From: Imperialibacter sp963977595
Lineage (GTDB): Bacteria; Bacteroidota; Bacteroidia; Cytophagales; Cyclobacteriaceae
Direction: 5' to 3'
DNA length: 64,000 nt
Assembly (NCBI RefSeq): GCF_048007035.1
Contig: NZ_CP180355.1
Location: 1,550,001-1,614,000 of the forward strand
Shown: positions 62,422 to 64,000 of the stretch, piece by piece
Layout of the letters: each line of letters opens with the position of its first letter
Position numbering within the stretch: the first letter of the stretch is position 1
Program-made: the position numbers and the translations under genes
Notes under the pieces: model-generated
The model's input: the letters and a program-made list of their open reading frames with translations, nothing else
What the model was told of the DNA's origin: nothing
Database searches by the model: none

Positions 62422-64000
62422 TGAACAGGCAACTGGAGCGCTATTGGAAAATTGGCTTATTAATTGGCTTTATTCTTTTTTGTTCTGATCTCTCAGCCCA
62501 GAATATTTCGGGTGGATTCGGGAAAAACAGGGTTCAGTACAAAAATTTCGAGTGGTTTTTTTACAGCGCCGAAAATTTTGATATTTATTTCTACCAGGGT
62601 GGTGAAGACTACGCCAAAGCAGCTGCGGAGTTTCTCGAAGTTGAGTTCGACAAGCTTACCGACATTCTGGGCTATGCGCCTTATGCCAAAACAAAAATTT
62701 TCCTTTACAACTCAGTAGCCGACCTTCAGCAAAGCAATATTGGCGTCAATGACGAGACCTTTGCAGTCGGCGGCAAAACCAATTTCATCAAGCTACAGGT
62801 GGAGGTCGCTTACCCCGGCACCATGCTGGGCTTTAAAGAAGAGCTGCTGCATCAAATTTCCCGCATGCTCATCAAAGACATGATGTTTGGCGGGAGCCTT
62901 ACCGACATGTTCCAAAACACCTATCTGCTCAGCTTGCCCGAGTGGTTTATCGAAGGTGCCGCCATGTATGTGACCAATGGCTGGTCCATCGAAATGGACG
63001 ACTTCATGCGTGACTTCCAGCAGAAAAACGGACGATTCAAAAAGCTGAACAAGTACTCTTACGACCAGGCGGGCCTCATTGGGCAGTCGATTTGGAACTA
63101 CATAGTAGTAAAATACGGCCGAAGCAATATCTCCAACATCCTGAACCTCACCAGAATCATTCGGAATGAGGAAAACAGTATTGCCAGCACATTAGGCGTG
63201 CCTTTCAAAACCTTTCTCTCCGACTGGCAGAATTATTACCTGAATGCTAACACCACCATTGAGGGTGAGTACCGGTCGCCCGAGGAAGACAGTTTTATCA
63301 CTCACCGCAAAAAAGACAAAGACTTTACCACCGTTTCAATCAGCCCCGACGGCAAGCACCTGTCTTATGTGATTAATGACAATGGCAAGTATCGGGTTTT
63401 TGTCAAAAATTTGGAGACTGGAAAATCCACAAGAGTAATGACCGGTGGCTACAGAATGATCAATCAGGATGTGGACCTGAAAGTGCCGATGCTCAACTGG
63501 GTGGACAATGTGACGCTGGGAATTGTGGATGTCAAGTTTGGCCTTTATGAGTACGTGCAGTACGATATCCTCGGCAAGTCATTGATCAGAAGACCGCTGG
63601 AGAGGTTCTCGCAGGTTCACAATATTGCCTTCAACAGCAACGGCAAGCTGGCTGTCATCAGCGGCGACATTAACGGACAAAACGACCTCTACCTGGTGTC
63701 GCTCACCAGAAACGCCCTAAGGCGCCTTACCAACGACGTGTGGGACGACATAACGCCGAGCTTTCTGCCTGGCACGGATGCCATTGTGTTCAGCAGCAAC
63801 CGACCAACAGATTCTCTGAAGTCGGCATCTAAAACTTTAAAAGACCTTCCAAGCCACTACAACCTGTTCCTGTACGACCTTGACACTACCAAAAATGTGG
63901 TGGTGAGGCTGACAAACAACATTAGCAGCAACTACCTTCCCAAGCCGCTTGATACTTACAACATCCTGTACCTAAGTGATCAAAAAGGGATAGTTAACCT
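62418..64000 (+). CDS. Exported MA-like peptidase / PD40 beta-propeller protein (3' end outside window)
   Basis: An open frame from 62418 to the right edge, at least 527 residues. Signal peptide (FILFCSDLSAQ). Residues about 40-240 resemble the peptidase-MA-like domain (FDIYFYQGGEDYAKAAAEFL, LPEWFIEGAAMYVTNGWS), but at the HExxH position the sequence is KEELLHQI, so the zinc motif is degenerate. From about 300 on, TolB-like PD40 blades follow (TVSISPDGKHLSYVINDNG, DDITPSFLPGTDAIVFSSNR). Probably a periplasmic or surface protein with a propeller domain. It is coupled to the upstream FAD oxidoreductase gene by an ATGA overlap. Confidence 0.88.
   Translation, partial: MMNRQLERYWKIGLLIGFILFCSDLSAQNISGGFGKNRVQYKNFEWFFYSAENFDIYFYQGGEDYAKAAAEFLEVEFDKLTDILGYAPYAKTKIFLYNSVADLQQSNIGVNDETFAVGGKTNFIKLQVEVAYPGTMLGFKEELLHQISRMLIKDMMFGGSLTDMFQNTYLLSLPEWFIEGAAMYVTNGWSIEMDDFMRDFQQKNGRFKKLNKYSYDQAGLIGQSIWNYIVVKYGRSNISNILNLTRIIRNEENSIASTLGVPFKTFLSDWQNYYLNANTTIEGEYRSPEEDSFITHRKKDKDFTTVSISPDGKHLSYVINDNGKYRVFVKNLETGKSTRVMTGGYRMINQDVDLKVPMLNWVDNVTLGIVDVKFGLYEYVQYDILGKSLIRRPLERFSQVHNIAFNSNGKLAVISGDINGQNDLYLVSLTRNALRRLTNDVWDDITPSFLPGTDAIVFSSNRPTDSLKSASKTLKDLPSHYNLFLYDLDTTKNVVVRLTNNISSNYLPKPLDTYNILYLSDQKGIVN

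Overview
This window comes from a member of the Bacteroidota, most likely the Cytophagales. The evidence is a SusC/SusD pair, the type IX secretion (T9SS) proteins PorU and PorV, a T9SS-sorted giant adhesin, several lipoproteins, and Bacteroidota families such as DUF1080, DUF5690 and DUF6157. Base composition is moderate. Two stretches look accessory: a toxin-antitoxin cassette at 14.6-15.5 kb, and a block at 24.9-28.7 kb with an Xre/RES pair, an intact IS4-family element and an AT-rich orphan gene.

Layout. 0-4.4 kb: M42 aminopeptidase (cut by the left edge), small surface and lipoprotein genes, an ArsN2-type acetyltransferase, and an ECF sigma factor with a membrane partner. 4.4-7.5 kb (minus): a cyclic-nucleotide-domain histidine kinase and a response regulator fused to a cysteine-less glutaredoxin/thioredoxin-reductase-like protein. 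7.5-17.5 kb: a lipoprotein glycosidase, a CPA2 antiporter, two DUF1080 proteins, a toxin-antitoxin pair and an M24 peptidase. 17.6-21.7 kb (minus): an RNA locus. 22-28.7 kb: sulfatase and accessory genes. 28.7-42 kb: a glycosidase-like/FGE-like fusion, then a three-gene operon with a 2737-residue secreted kelch/Fn3 protein and a caspase-like peptidase. 42-54 kb: SusC/SusD, a phosphatase and a phosphonate catabolic set around an Xre-cupin regulator. 54-64 kb: an M16-like protein, PorV, PorU, PssA, an MBL hydrolase, a FAD oxidoreductase and the start of a PD40 surface protein.

The most unusual part is 20.9-21.7 kb on the minus strand. Three conventional tRNA genes (Tyr, Phe, Lys) are followed by two tRNA-like modules whose halves are in the wrong order: the T arm and 3' acceptor strand come first, then a two-base linker, then the 5' acceptor strand and D arm. 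In both modules the adjacent acceptor strands are complementary (7/7 and 6/7 pairs). One carries a complete Asn (GUU) anticodon arm, as in a circularly permuted tRNA. The other has an open anticodon stem, as in the tRNA-like module of bacterial YrlA-type Y RNAs. Directly downstream and co-oriented is a slipin-TPR-RtcB operon, and RtcB is an RNA ligase that seals tRNA halves. This points to a locus where permuted or tRNA-mimic RNAs are made, and perhaps joined or repaired, beside their ligase.

A second theme is phosphorus scavenging. A TonB-dependent SusC/SusD uptake pair and a periplasmic phosphatase face an Xre-cupin regulator, a TIGR03364-type oxidase and a DUF5690 permease, with a PhnZ-like HD oxygenase and a phosphonatase-like HAD hydrolase nearby. 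All assignments rest on reading the sequence and on family knowledge; no searches were run.
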